The position numbers were made by a program, and so were the translations under genes. Shown piece by piece: positions 43,648-51,552 of a stretch of DNA of 64,000 nt. Position 1 is the first letter of the stretch. Each line of letters starts with the position of its first letter. The stretch is from CAYQOX01 sp964419335 (GTDB taxonomy: Bacteria > Hinthialibacterota > Hinthialibacteria > Hinthialibacterales > Hinthialibacteraceae). The DNA is taken from the NCBI GenBank assembly GCA_964419335.1, contig CAYQOX010000003.1, positions 1 to 64,000 of the forward strand. Reading direction: 5' to 3'. The notes beneath the pieces are model-generated. The model made no database searches. It had not been told where the DNA came from and saw nothing but the letters and a program-made list of their open reading frames with translations.

Positions 43648-46600
43648 TTGAGTTTGGTTAAGAATAGAACGTACCTTTTGTAGAAGGACATCGGGATTAA
43701 AAGGTTTTTGTAAAAAGGCAATCCCTTCTTCTAACACTCCATGATGAACGATGGCATTTTCTGTGTATCCGGAAATATACAAGACCTTAAGGTCAGGATA
43801 GTGTTGATTAAAACGATGGGCTAGTTCTTTTCCGCTCATTTTGGGCATCACTACATCGGTGATCAATAAATTGATGGAAGAGGAATGATGAGTGTATTTC
43901 TGTAAGGCTTCTTCACCATGGGAAGCCACCAGGGCTTCGTAGCCATAATCTTCCAAGGTGGCTTTAAGATAATCGCGAACTTGTTCTTCATCTTCGACAA
44001 TCAGTATTATTTCTGCACCTTCCAGTTTTTCTATAGGTTGCCTAGGGGTGGTGTTCTCCATGGAGTGGTCATCCACTCGTGGGAAATAGATTTTAAACGT
44101 TGTCCCTTCTCCCTCATCGCTATAAACCCACACATCACCTCCGCTTTGTTTAACAATACCATATACTGTAGAAAGGCCTAATCCGGTACCTTTGCCTTCT
44201 TTCTTGGTGGTAAAGAAGGGGTCAAAAATATTTTTAATAATATTTTTACTGATGCCATGTCCTGTATCACTGACCGCTAACATCACATAGGAGCCGGAGA
44301 GTGCATGAAAGTAATCCATCGTATATTCTTCATCTAATTCCACATTGGTGGTTTCAATGGTCAATTTCCCTCCATGTGGCATTGCATCACGCGCATTGAT
44401 GGCTAAGTTAATGATGACTTGTTCAATTTGCCCAGGATCCGCTTTGATATTACCCAATTTGGGGCCGTTTAGAATTTCAAGGTCAATATTTTCACCGATT
44501 AAAGGTCGCAGCATTTTCTCAATATCAAAGATCATATGGTTTAAGTTGATAATGCGTGGTTGCAGCACCTGCTTACGGCTGAAAGCCAGGAGTTGGCTGG
44601 TTAGAGATTGAGCTCGAATTCCCGCTTTATGGATTTCGGAAATCTTGCGATGCAGGGAAGAGTTTTTTTCAATGCGGTGAAGCGCCATCTCGCTGTATCC
44701 TAATATAGCCACCAGTAGATTGTTGAAATCGTGGGCGATGCCGCCGGCCAATTGACCAACAGCTTCCATTTTTTGGGCGTGCCGGAATTGATCTTCCAGC
44801 AACTTCTGTTGCGTGATATCTTCGTAAGTTCCCAAAACACCAATGATTTGATTTTGTTCATTGCGCAAGGGAATCTTACTGGTGCGTAACCAAATGATCT
44901 CTCCGCTGGGTGTAGTCTGCGGTTCTTCATACATGAGTTTCGCTTCGCCGCTTCTTATCACTTGTTGATCATCTGTACGATAATCGTTGGCTTGATCGAT
45001 CCAGGTAAGATCGTAGTCGGTTTTGCCAATAATTTCTTCCTGAGAATTTAATCCTGCATCATGAGCAAACAAGCGATTACAGCCTAAATAGACACAGTTG
45101 CGATCTTTCCAAAATACACGAACCGGGATCGTATCTAAAATGTCTTTCAAGATTTGGCGTGATTCATTGAGGGCTTTTTCCGCTTTTTTACGCTCGGTTA
45201 CATCCATGCCAATCGCCCAACTATGCCATCCAGCGATGGGATAATATTTGGAGATATTCGACCAGGAGATAACTTTCCAAGAACCATCCTTCGCTCGGAG
45301 TTGCCATTCTACATTACGGAAATCAAAGCCCAGTTTTTCTGTTTGTTCGATGACGTATTGCCTGTATTCATGATCAGGATAAAGCATTTCCAGGGCCTTA
45401 GGATTCCCAATAATTTCTTCGGCGGTATATCCTGTTACCCGTTCACACTCGCGGTTCCAGACGATGATCTTTCTCTTTTCGTCGAAGGCATTCATCATCA
45501 CAGGCATGTTTTGCACGATTTGGCGTAAACGTTCGGCGCCTTGTTTTGAGGCTTCTTCGGCTTGTTTACGGGCGGTGATATCAAGCACGGCGCTGATGGT
45601 TCCTCCGCAAGTATCTTCCAGGTTTTGAAAATTGGCTTGATGATGGAGAATCGTGTAGGTATGCCCTGTGGGAGTTGTTAGGGTACCTTCGTGGGTAGCG
45701 ACTGGTTCGAGATGGTAGTCTTCTGGGCAAAGAGGAGAGAAAAATTCGGCTTGTTTTGGTGAAAGAAGATCATAAAAAGTAGAACCTATAATTTTTTCAT
45801 GGTTTCTTCCCATTAATCGTTCAAAGGCTGCATTACAACCAAGAAAAATTCCTTCGGGATCCCGATAAAAGACAGGGATAGGCAGTGCGTCGATCAATCT
45901 TTGCTGGAATTGAATTTGTTGTTGGAGATGCTTCTGACTTTTTCTTCGTTGAAAAATGTTTAAGATCAAAATAAAAATGAAGCCCATCAAAAGGATGAAA
46001 ATGATGGTCAGCAGCCAAACAAGCGTTTTGTTTTCTTGATAGTATGAATAGGGTTTATTCAATAGAATTGAGCCTTCGGGTAATTGAGAAGGAGTGATCC
46101 CGAATTTGATCATCTCATCATAATCAAACATATAGAGTGAGGGTGGCTCTACTTGAATCGGGATATCCGATGGGGAGACACCTTCAAGAAGAATCGTAGC
46201 GGCAAGCTTTGCCGCTTGTTCGCCTTGAATTTTTCCACTGTTAACTTTTCCGCCTACAATACCTAGTCCCATCCATAAATCCGCAAAACTGTAAACGGGT
46301 ACGGGGGCGGCTTGGGTGATTTGAGGATAACCTTGGGGATAGGGAATATATGTACCGGTTTTATCTTGCATCCAAGCCGTAAGAAGTACCACTGTACCTG
46401 ACTCTAGAACTCGAACTTTTGCTAAAAGTTCCTCCATGCTTAAGTCTTCACCGTTGAGATAGATGAATTGGATGGAGTCGAAAGCCTTGGCACCTTCTTG
46501 GATTTCGGCACGTTGCCCTAGGCCTGTGGGGGTGTGATCACTGATGACCGCCATGGTTTTTGTTTTGGGGTGGAAACGTAACGCGAGTTGGATTGTTTCT

Positions 46601-47103
46601 TGGACATCAAGATATTCAATATAGCCTGTAAAAAGAGGATAATCTTTTAGTCGTTCTTCATCCAGACCGTTGACACCGCAGAAAACAACAGGGACTTCGG
46701 GAAATAAACTTTTATGATAATGGAGAAGAAAATCAAGGGCTTTGTTGTCGGAGGAAATGATGAGATCTAGATTGATGGAATCATATTTCGTTTTTAATAG
46801 TTGAGCTAATTGATCTTCATACTTAAGGTTCCATGCCCGTTTGCTGTCCATATATTCGACATGGATTTCGGCTTGTTCTATTTGTTTAGAGAATTCATCC
46901 AGCCCACCGTCTACCACGTTATCCGACCAAGCATAACCGTAATGATATGAATTGAGCAGGAGGATGGTTGGGTTTTCTTTACACCAAGTAAAAGGGGAAA
47001 AAAGACAGGATGTCAGACAGAAGAAGATTTGAATCACGGCAATAGCGTTTCGCCGATTTAGTAATGCAGAACGATCGCAGAAATAGAGATTACGACATAT
47101 CAT
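43636..47103 (-). CDS. Hybrid sensor histidine kinase with ABC_sub_bind periplasmic sensor
   Basis: The 1155-residue kinase has a signal-like N-terminus, then a periplasmic ABC_sub_bind-type domain (about 45-330; TILLLNSYHYGYAWSDNV, LIISSDNKALDFL, VPVVFCGVNG). One membrane helix lies at about 358-382. Three PAS domains (about 395-770) lead to HisKA (GQLAGGIAHDFNNLLVAILG), then HATPase (NLAINARDAM, DTGHGI, GKGTGLGLSTVYG). A C-terminal receiver (about 1030-1150) has LLITDVVMPKMSG with the phospho-Asp, so it is a hybrid. Binding-protein domains of this family sense small molecules such as amino acids or purines. No separate output regulator or transporter is adjacent, so target and ligand are unknown. 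Confidence 0.9.
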   Translation of the reverse strand: MICRNLYFCDRSALLNRRNAIAVIQIFFCLTSCLFSPFTWCKENPTILLLNSYHYGYAWSDNVVDGGLDEFSKQIEQAEIHVEYMDSKRAWNLKYEDQLAQLLKTKYDSINLDLIISSDNKALDFLLHYHKSLFPEVPVVFCGVNGLDEERLKDYPLFTGYIEYLDVQETIQLALRFHPKTKTMAVISDHTPTGLGQRAEIQEGAKAFDSIQFIYLNGEDLSMEELLAKVRVLESGTVVLLTAWMQDKTGTYIPYPQGYPQITQAAPVPVYSFADLWMGLGIVGGKVNSGKIQGEQAAKLAATILLEGVSPSDIPIQVEPPSLYMFDYDEMIKFGITPSQLPEGSILLNKPYSYYQENKTLVWLLTIIFILLMGFIFILILNIFQRRKSQKHLQQQIQFQQRLIDALPIPVFYRDPEGIFLGCNAAFERLMGRNHEKIIGSTFYDLLSPKQAEFFSPLCPEDYHLEPVATHEGTLTTPTGHTYTILHHQANFQNLEDTCGGTISAVLDITARKQAEEASKQGAERLRQIVQNMPVMMNAFDEKRKIIVWNRECERVTGYTAEEIIGNPKALEMLYPDHEYRQYVIEQTEKLGFDFRNVEWQLRAKDGSWKVISWSNISKYYPIAGWHSWAIGMDVTERKKAEKALNESRQILKDILDTIPVRVFWKDRNCVYLGCNRLFAHDAGLNSQEEIIGKTDYDLTWIDQANDYRTDDQQVIRSGEAKLMYEEPQTTPSGEIIWLRTSKIPLRNEQNQIIGVLGTYEDITQQKLLEDQFRHAQKMEAVGQLAGGIAHDFNNLLVAILGYSEMALHRIEKNSSLHRKISEIHKAGIRAQSLTSQLLAFSRKQVLQPRIINLNHMIFDIEKMLRPLIGENIDLEILNGPKLGNIKADPGQIEQVIINLAINARDAMPHGGKLTIETTNVELDEEYTMDYFHALSGSYVMLAVSDTGHGISKNIIKNIFDPFFTTKKEGKGTGLGLSTVYGIVKQSGGDVWVYSDEGEGTTFKIYFPRVDDHSMENTTPRQPIEKLEGAEIILIVEDEEQVRDYLKATLEDYGYEALVASHGEEALQKYTHHSSSINLLITDVVMPKMSGKELAHRFNQHYPDLKVLYISGYTENAIVHHGVLEEGIAFLQKPFNPDVLLQKVRSILNQTQESP

Positions 47104-47359
47104 ATTGGTTTATGCATATGTTGAAAGATCATCGACTTTAATCTATTAGAGCATAATTTATTTTCTAATTCCAGTATTAAAGACACTTTAGCGTTGAATG
47201 GAATGTTTAACATTTAAAAAAAGGATTTTTTTTATTGCCTGGATCGAGGTCGTCAAGATGGCAAGATTTTCAGGATATCGGTGCGATTGTTGTTTAAGGG
47301 GGGCAGCATTTAATGAACCAAGAGCCTAAAAATTATTGTTATAAAGTTAAATCGGTTCG

Positions 47360-47391
47360 TTGACAAAAGAGAACTTCTTAAGAAATAATAA
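47360..47391 (+). promoter_or_regulatory. Candidate promoter for the beta-barrel gene
   Basis: A perfect TTGACA (47360-47365) is followed by AAATAA (383-388) or TAATAA (386-391) at 17-20 bp, about 45 bp before the start codon. It lies in the 331-bp gap 47104-47434, which otherwise shows no gene. Confidence 0.45.
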
Positions 47392-47434
47392 GTCACTTCG
47401 AAATTTAAATTTTTAACCAATGATAGGAGATCTC

Positions 47435-48424
47435 ATGAAGCAAAAACAAATATTATTGATTGTTTTGATTGGAGTTATGTTGTGTGCTGGAGAGGTGAGA
47501 GCACAAAATAATGTCTTTTCTTTTTTTGATACTCAGCCAGAGGATAAGTCGTTTCTCTTTGAGTATCAGAACCGCTATTTTTCTGAGGAATCGGTTGAAG
47601 ATCAAAATACCGACTTTGAAATGTGGGAGCACGATTATCTTTTGCGGTTGCCGGTGTATCAATGGACAGACGGACGGGTTGGCTTTTTTACTAAAGTAGA
47701 GCACTTAGACATGGATACAGAGATGATTTTACCCGACACAGGCAGAGATTTTCCTCAGGATCTCTATGACTTGCAATTTGGCTTTGATTATAATCAGGAA
47801 TTCGATAATGGCTGGACGTTTGGTAGTATCCTTTCCACGGGTTCGGCGAGTGATAAATTGTTTGACACCTCGGATGAATTCATGGTGAAATACACAGGAT
47901 ATTTGACGGTGCCTTCGCTGCAACAAAATCGTTGGATCTTTTTGTTAAACTACTCTAACAATCGTTCCTTTTTGAATAATATCCCAATCCCTGGTATGGG
48001 GTATTTATGGAATTATTCGGAGGATTATCAATTTCTTCTTGGATTTCCCTTTCTCGGCTTACGGGCAAATCCTGTAGAGCGAGTGAAATTTACTTTTTCT
48101 TATATTCCAGTGCGTAATATCGTTACAGAATTATCCTATCAGGTGTGCGATCCGGTGGAACTGTTCACCAACTTTACGATGAGAGAGCAACACTATCTGC
48201 TCTCTGGCCGCCGCGACGATGATGATCGTTTGTTTTTTTATGAGAAACGTGCATCTGCGGGATTTCGCTATGCGGTCTGTGAGTATTTTGCCATGGAACT
48301 GTCAGGAGGGTTTGCGTTTGATCGTTATTTCTTTGAGGGAGAAGATTTCGATGATCGCCATAAGAACCGCGTAGACATTGACGATGGTTGGTATAGCGAA
48401 ATTAACGCAACTTTCACTTTCTAA
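47435..48424 (+). CDS. Predicted outer-membrane beta-barrel protein (DUF6268-like)
   Basis: This is a 329-residue protein with a signal peptide (hydrophobic about 5-20, cut near VRAQ). The rest alternates hydrophobic and polar residues in strand-length pieces (FEYQNRYFSEES, VGFFTKVEHL, GWTFGSILSTG, VKFTFSYIPVR). It ends in NATFTF with terminal Phe, the outer-membrane insertion signal. This pattern resembles the DUF6268 family, but the family match is from memory. No TonB box is seen, so it is not a TonB receptor. The start at 47435 follows AGGAG; an upstream in-frame ATG at 47420 is less likely. Confidence 0.72.
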   Translation: MKQKQILLIVLIGVMLCAGEVRAQNNVFSFFDTQPEDKSFLFEYQNRYFSEESVEDQNTDFEMWEHDYLLRLPVYQWTDGRVGFFTKVEHLDMDTEMILPDTGRDFPQDLYDLQFGFDYNQEFDNGWTFGSILSTGSASDKLFDTSDEFMVKYTGYLTVPSLQQNRWIFLLNYSNNRSFLNNIPIPGMGYLWNYSEDYQFLLGFPFLGLRANPVERVKFTFSYIPVRNIVTELSYQVCDPVELFTNFTMREQHYLLSGRRDDDDRLFFYEKRASAGFRYAVCEYFAMELSGGFAFDRYFFEGEDFDDRHKNRVDIDDGWYSEINATFTF

Positions 48425-48470
48425 GAAACGTATTGATCAACGAGACTTTGTTTCAAAAAAATCAGGGAAG

Positions 48471-48510
48471 GCCAGCAGCGTTGATTCGTCTGCTGGCTTT
48501 TTGTTTTATC
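48471..48510 (+). terminator. Terminator after the beta-barrel gene
   Basis: GCCAGCAG (471-478) pairs with CTGCTGGC (490-497) over an 11-base loop, followed by TTTTTGTTTT. It lies 47 bp after the stop codon. Confidence 0.85.
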
Positions 48511-48740
48511 ACTAAATATCACAACATATTGAAGATAAGGGGTATCTATGAATATCAGAAAAGTGAGTTGATAAAAGAATCGACAACATTTTTTCTCATT
48601 ACCACTGGTGTTCTTTTCAAAAAAGTTGTTTAATATCATCGTTTATGTTGTATATTGCGATTTGTGAGTCTTCCGGGAGTTGAACAAAAAATGGTACGTT
48701 TACTATTCTTTATACTTAGCAAGGCATAAAGTTTGATCTA

Positions 48741-48967
48741 ATGAAAGAACAAGTATTAGCAGCAAAGAATTACTTTTTTTATGGATTGAATATCTTACCG
48801 GTGGAAACCAAAAAGAGGTTGCGGATCGAAGTGAAATTAATCCCACAACTTTATCGCGTATAAAGAATGGGAATCAACAACCTCGAAAAGACACCATTTT
48901 TTTTACAATGCCCAGAACTTTACACTCAGAAGACTCTTCTGTAATAAAGATTCCATCCTTGGTTTGA
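48741..48967 (+). pseudogene. Frameshifted XRE-type helix-turn-helix gene fragment
   Basis: ATG at 48741 opens MKEQVLAAKNYFF, but the matching helix-turn-helix continues in the -1 frame (LTGGNQKEVADRSEINPTTL, then SRIKNGNQQPRKDT), a clear XRE/Cro-like signature. The frames meet at a run of seven T (48774-48780), where a one-base change or slippage would rejoin them into a protein of about 75 residues. The residues after about 48895 no longer look like a natural protein. It may be a dead repressor or an assembly/homopolymer error. Confidence 0.55.
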
Positions 48968-49059
48968 ATTGCTAAAGGTGGAAAATCGGCTTCCTGAACG
49001 TATATTTTAAACCGGTTGTTTTCAATGATTTTTTCTTTTCGTAATGGTATTATTATTTT
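48874..49059 (-). pseudogene. Broken regulator-like fragment, S24/LexA C-terminus-like
   Basis: This minus-strand open frame of 61 codons has no normal start. It reads IIPLRKEKIIENNRFKIYV, then QEADFPPLAIQTKDGIFITE and KVLGIVKKMV. The end of this pattern is like the last strands of S24/LexA-type peptidase domains of repressors (PPLAI...VLGxV), but I am not certain. Just upstream the strand reads AAGGTGAAACC followed by ATG TAA, so a Shine-Dalgarno and start codon are met at once by a stop. It faces the XRE fragment and overlaps its end. Confidence 0.35.
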
Positions 49060-49391
49060 TTACATGGTTTCACCTTTTTTGTAACGTTATTTAATAAAAC
49101 AAAATGAAATTTTCATTCTTGCTCTCCTGCAGAACAATGTTTAGGCCATTTATTATTGAATTCTACGTCCACCATTTTGTGTTGACAACTAAGTGTGTCT
49201 TAACCATATGATGTTTATTGATTTATATAATTTCATCGAGTTAAGAAAAAAAGTAAAAATGAAGATAAAACGAAATACAGTGATTGGGGGGGTGACGGAT
49301 TAAATGGGTAAATCGTCTGGCTTATCAGAATGAGAGGAGTTTCTTTTAAAATGATGGGGCAATTTGTGTGAAAAGAGAGGAAGGGTGTTTT
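49060..49391. other. AT-rich gap with decayed small ORFs
   Basis: About 330 bp without a supported gene. On the minus strand a short frame starting MVDVEFNNKWPKHCSAGEQE ends in a TGA that overlaps another ATG and a nine-codon frame, so it may be an upstream part of the same broken gene. Nothing else is recognised. Confidence 0.3.
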
Positions 49392-50213
49392 TTATAAAAC
49401 CCGGTTGCGAGCAAAACTGGTATCCAAGAGGGATGGAGGATCCACATCAAAGTTGGAGGAGGAGCCGCTAGGAGAGTTGCTGGGGCGCTTTAAGCCAAAC
49501 ATGGCATCGAGCATGCCGCTGGCGATTTTGGAGTTGTCTTCAAGAAAAGAACTGGTTTGCTGCAAAAATTCTTCTAATTTGGCTTGCATTTTTTCTTGTT
49601 CAACTTCCCTTTTTTCTTTTTGAATTTCCTCTTTTTCCTGTTCAATTTCCTTGGCTTTACGTTGGGCTTGTTCCATTTGCGCGGGATTCTCGTTTTGCTG
49701 CGCTTGCATTTGTTCCATTCGGGCGCGGGTCAGATTTCGCTCGAGACGGGCATCTTCATTTTCGAGTTTCTGTTCTGTTTGTTCTAATTCCTCTTCGGAG
49801 GAAGTCTTTGATTCTTGATTTTTTTGAGGTTCATTTATTTCGGCTGATGGAGTTTTTTCGTTATTCTCTTCATTTTCTTGGGCTTGCACACTTCGGCTTG
49901 AGGGATTGAGTTCGACTTGGGTATCGGGCAGGAAACCGTTGCTATCTTTACGGGTAACAACGGTGGTGAGGCCCCCGTTGTATACTGGGCTGGAATTACC
50001 AAGGCTGGTGGTGAAGGTACGATTCGAATAGAGAATATCTTCACCATGAGCCAAGGCGCGATTGCGGAGCCGGGTTTCATTGCGCTGCTCCTGAGCCGTG
50101 ACGAGTGCAGCGGTATCCTGGGGTTTGGCAGACAGGCGTACAGCCGGTTCGCCCGGGTCGGGGCGAAATTGGATGCTAGGATGGGAGCCGATCGCGCTAG
50201 GACCTTGTACCAT
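49392..50213 (-). CDS. Charged coiled-coil hypothetical protein
   Basis: The 273-residue protein has no signal or membrane segment. The N-terminal 100 residues are polar and irregular (MVQGPSAIGSHPSI, GLTTVVTRKDSNGFLPD). Residues about 125-215 form a Glu/Gln/Lys-rich coiled coil (EEELEQTEQKLENEDARLER, EIQKEKREVEQEKMQAK). The C-terminal tail is Ser/Pro-rich with a short hydrophobic piece IASGMLDAMFGLK. I cannot assign a family. The N-terminus resembles the Pro/Gln-rich protein at 18982-19446. The Lys/Glu composition argues that it is real. It is monocistronic. Confidence 0.6.
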   Translation of the reverse strand: MVQGPSAIGSHPSIQFRPDPGEPAVRLSAKPQDTAALVTAQEQRNETRLRNRALAHGEDILYSNRTFTTSLGNSSPVYNGGLTTVVTRKDSNGFLPDTQVELNPSSRSVQAQENEENNEKTPSAEINEPQKNQESKTSSEEELEQTEQKLENEDARLERNLTRARMEQMQAQQNENPAQMEQAQRKAKEIEQEKEEIQKEKREVEQEKMQAKLEEFLQQTSSFLEDNSKIASGMLDAMFGLKRPSNSPSGSSSNFDVDPPSLLDTSFARNRVL

Positions 50214-50566
50214 GATAATTAATTATAGGTTGCTTTTATATAAAAAAAAGTAAATGCTTCTTAAGCAAACCTACCCATTCTCGTTTATCGGCGAAATAGG
50301 AGAAAAGTTTAACCGGATCGAATAAGGATAATTTATTAAGATGATGAATTTAATATATTATTTCGAATTTTTGGTAAATTGTTAATATTTAATAAAAAAG
50401 TTTGATTATTTGTGGGAGAAACAGGGGGGAAAGACTTATTTCCTGGGGGAGAAGAAATATAGTATATAAAGAGAAGTGTACTCATTGTATTAGGCTGAAA
50501 TAACCTAGAAAAAGGTTATGAAGATCATCTGCAACCAATTAAAAAACGATAGAAGAGGGACAAAAA
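50214..50566. other. AT-rich divergent gap
   Basis: This 353-bp region between the coiled-coil gene and the dehydrogenase holds no open frame of interest. Promoters for both are expected here, but no pair of boxes stands out. GAGGGA before 50567 is the dehydrogenase Shine-Dalgarno. Confidence 0.4.
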
Positions 50567-51457
50567 ATGCAGATTCGTAAAGTAGGTGTTGTTGGTGGTG
50601 GAACCATGGGGCAAGGAATCATGGAAGTCGCTTCCAAGGCAGGAACCCATATTATCTTGCAAGAGATTTCTGATGCGGCGGTAGAACGGACTATGGCGGG
50701 ATTAACCGCAGAATTGGATAAAGAAATCGCCAAATGGGGGATCACTGAAAAGGAGAAGAAAGCTATTTTGTCCCGAGTGAAGACGACCACTCATTATGAA
50801 GGGTTTGAGTCGGTCGACTTGGTGATTGAGGCTATTGATGAGAATGAAGAAGATAAGATCGAGGTATTTACTCGTTTGAATGGTTTATGTAGGCAGGATA
50901 CTATTTTTGCAACGAATACATCGACCTTGTCGGTCAGTAACTTAGCGGCTCAATCGGGACGCCCGGATTGTTTTATTGGAATGCATTTCCATCCCCCGGT
51001 GCCAAAGCGTCCTATCGTGGAGTTGGTTCGAGGCTTAGAAACCAGCGATGAGACATTTCGAACGGTGCGAGATTTTGCCAAGGAAATCAAGAAAACCGCG
51101 ATTGAAGTGTTTGAGTGGCCGGGCTATGTGACTACTCGGGTGATGTTGCCTTTAATCAATGAAGCCGTGTTTGCGTTGATGGAAGGGGTGGCTTCGGCTG
51201 AGGATATTGATAAAGCGATGACCTTGGGGTGCGGTATGCAGATGGGACCACTTCATACCGCCGATGCTATGGGGTTGGATACGGTAGTTTTTCAAATGGA
51301 GCACTTGTTCCGGGAGCTTGGAGATGTTAAATATCGCCCATGCCCCTTGCTTAAAAAAATGATTCGAGCGGGACATTTAGGTGTGAAGTCAGGAAAAGGG
51401 TTCTTTGAGTATTCTCGCCCTGAAGCGGCCAAGGTAACCCTCAGCATTGCTTCATAG
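50567..51457 (+). CDS. 3-hydroxyacyl-CoA dehydrogenase-like protein
   Basis: The 296-residue protein has the usual short Hbd length. The NAD site is VGVVGGGTMGQGI. The active-site Ser is in ATNTSTLSVSNLA and the His in GMHFHPPVP (H140). The C-terminal domain shows MGPLHTADAMGLD and HLGVKSGKGFFEYS. Two active-site segments are changed compared with typical Hbd: FNP next to the His is HPP here, and the conserved Asn of PGFVVNR is Thr190 (PGYVTTR). This could alter substrate or activity. A single-gene unit with a strong terminator after it. Confidence 0.88.
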   Translation: MQIRKVGVVGGGTMGQGIMEVASKAGTHIILQEISDAAVERTMAGLTAELDKEIAKWGITEKEKKAILSRVKTTTHYEGFESVDLVIEAIDENEEDKIEVFTRLNGLCRQDTIFATNTSTLSVSNLAAQSGRPDCFIGMHFHPPVPKRPIVELVRGLETSDETFRTVRDFAKEIKKTAIEVFEWPGYVTTRVMLPLINEAVFALMEGVASAEDIDKAMTLGCGMQMGPLHTADAMGLDTVVFQMEHLFRELGDVKYRPCPLLKKMIRAGHLGVKSGKGFFEYSRPEAAKVTLSIAS

Positions 51458-51488
51458 ACCGAATACTTAAGAAGCAGCAAGTGAGAAT

Positions 51489-51522
51489 AAAAAAAGCCCT
51501 GTTTTTCACAGGGCTTTTTTTC
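51489..51522. terminator. Bidirectional terminator between Hbd-like and RND genes
   Basis: AGCCCTGT (495-502) and ACAGGGCT (508-515) form a perfect 8-bp stem with a 5-base loop, flanked by A- and T-runs on both sides, so it ends both convergent genes. Confidence 0.9.
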
Positions 51523-51552
51523 TCGTTAGGTCAAGTCAAAAGTTTATCGCTT

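Noticed and set aside
48421..48639. Overlapping ORFs on both strands after the beta-barrel gene
   Set aside because: They cover a strong terminator hairpin and have no family features.
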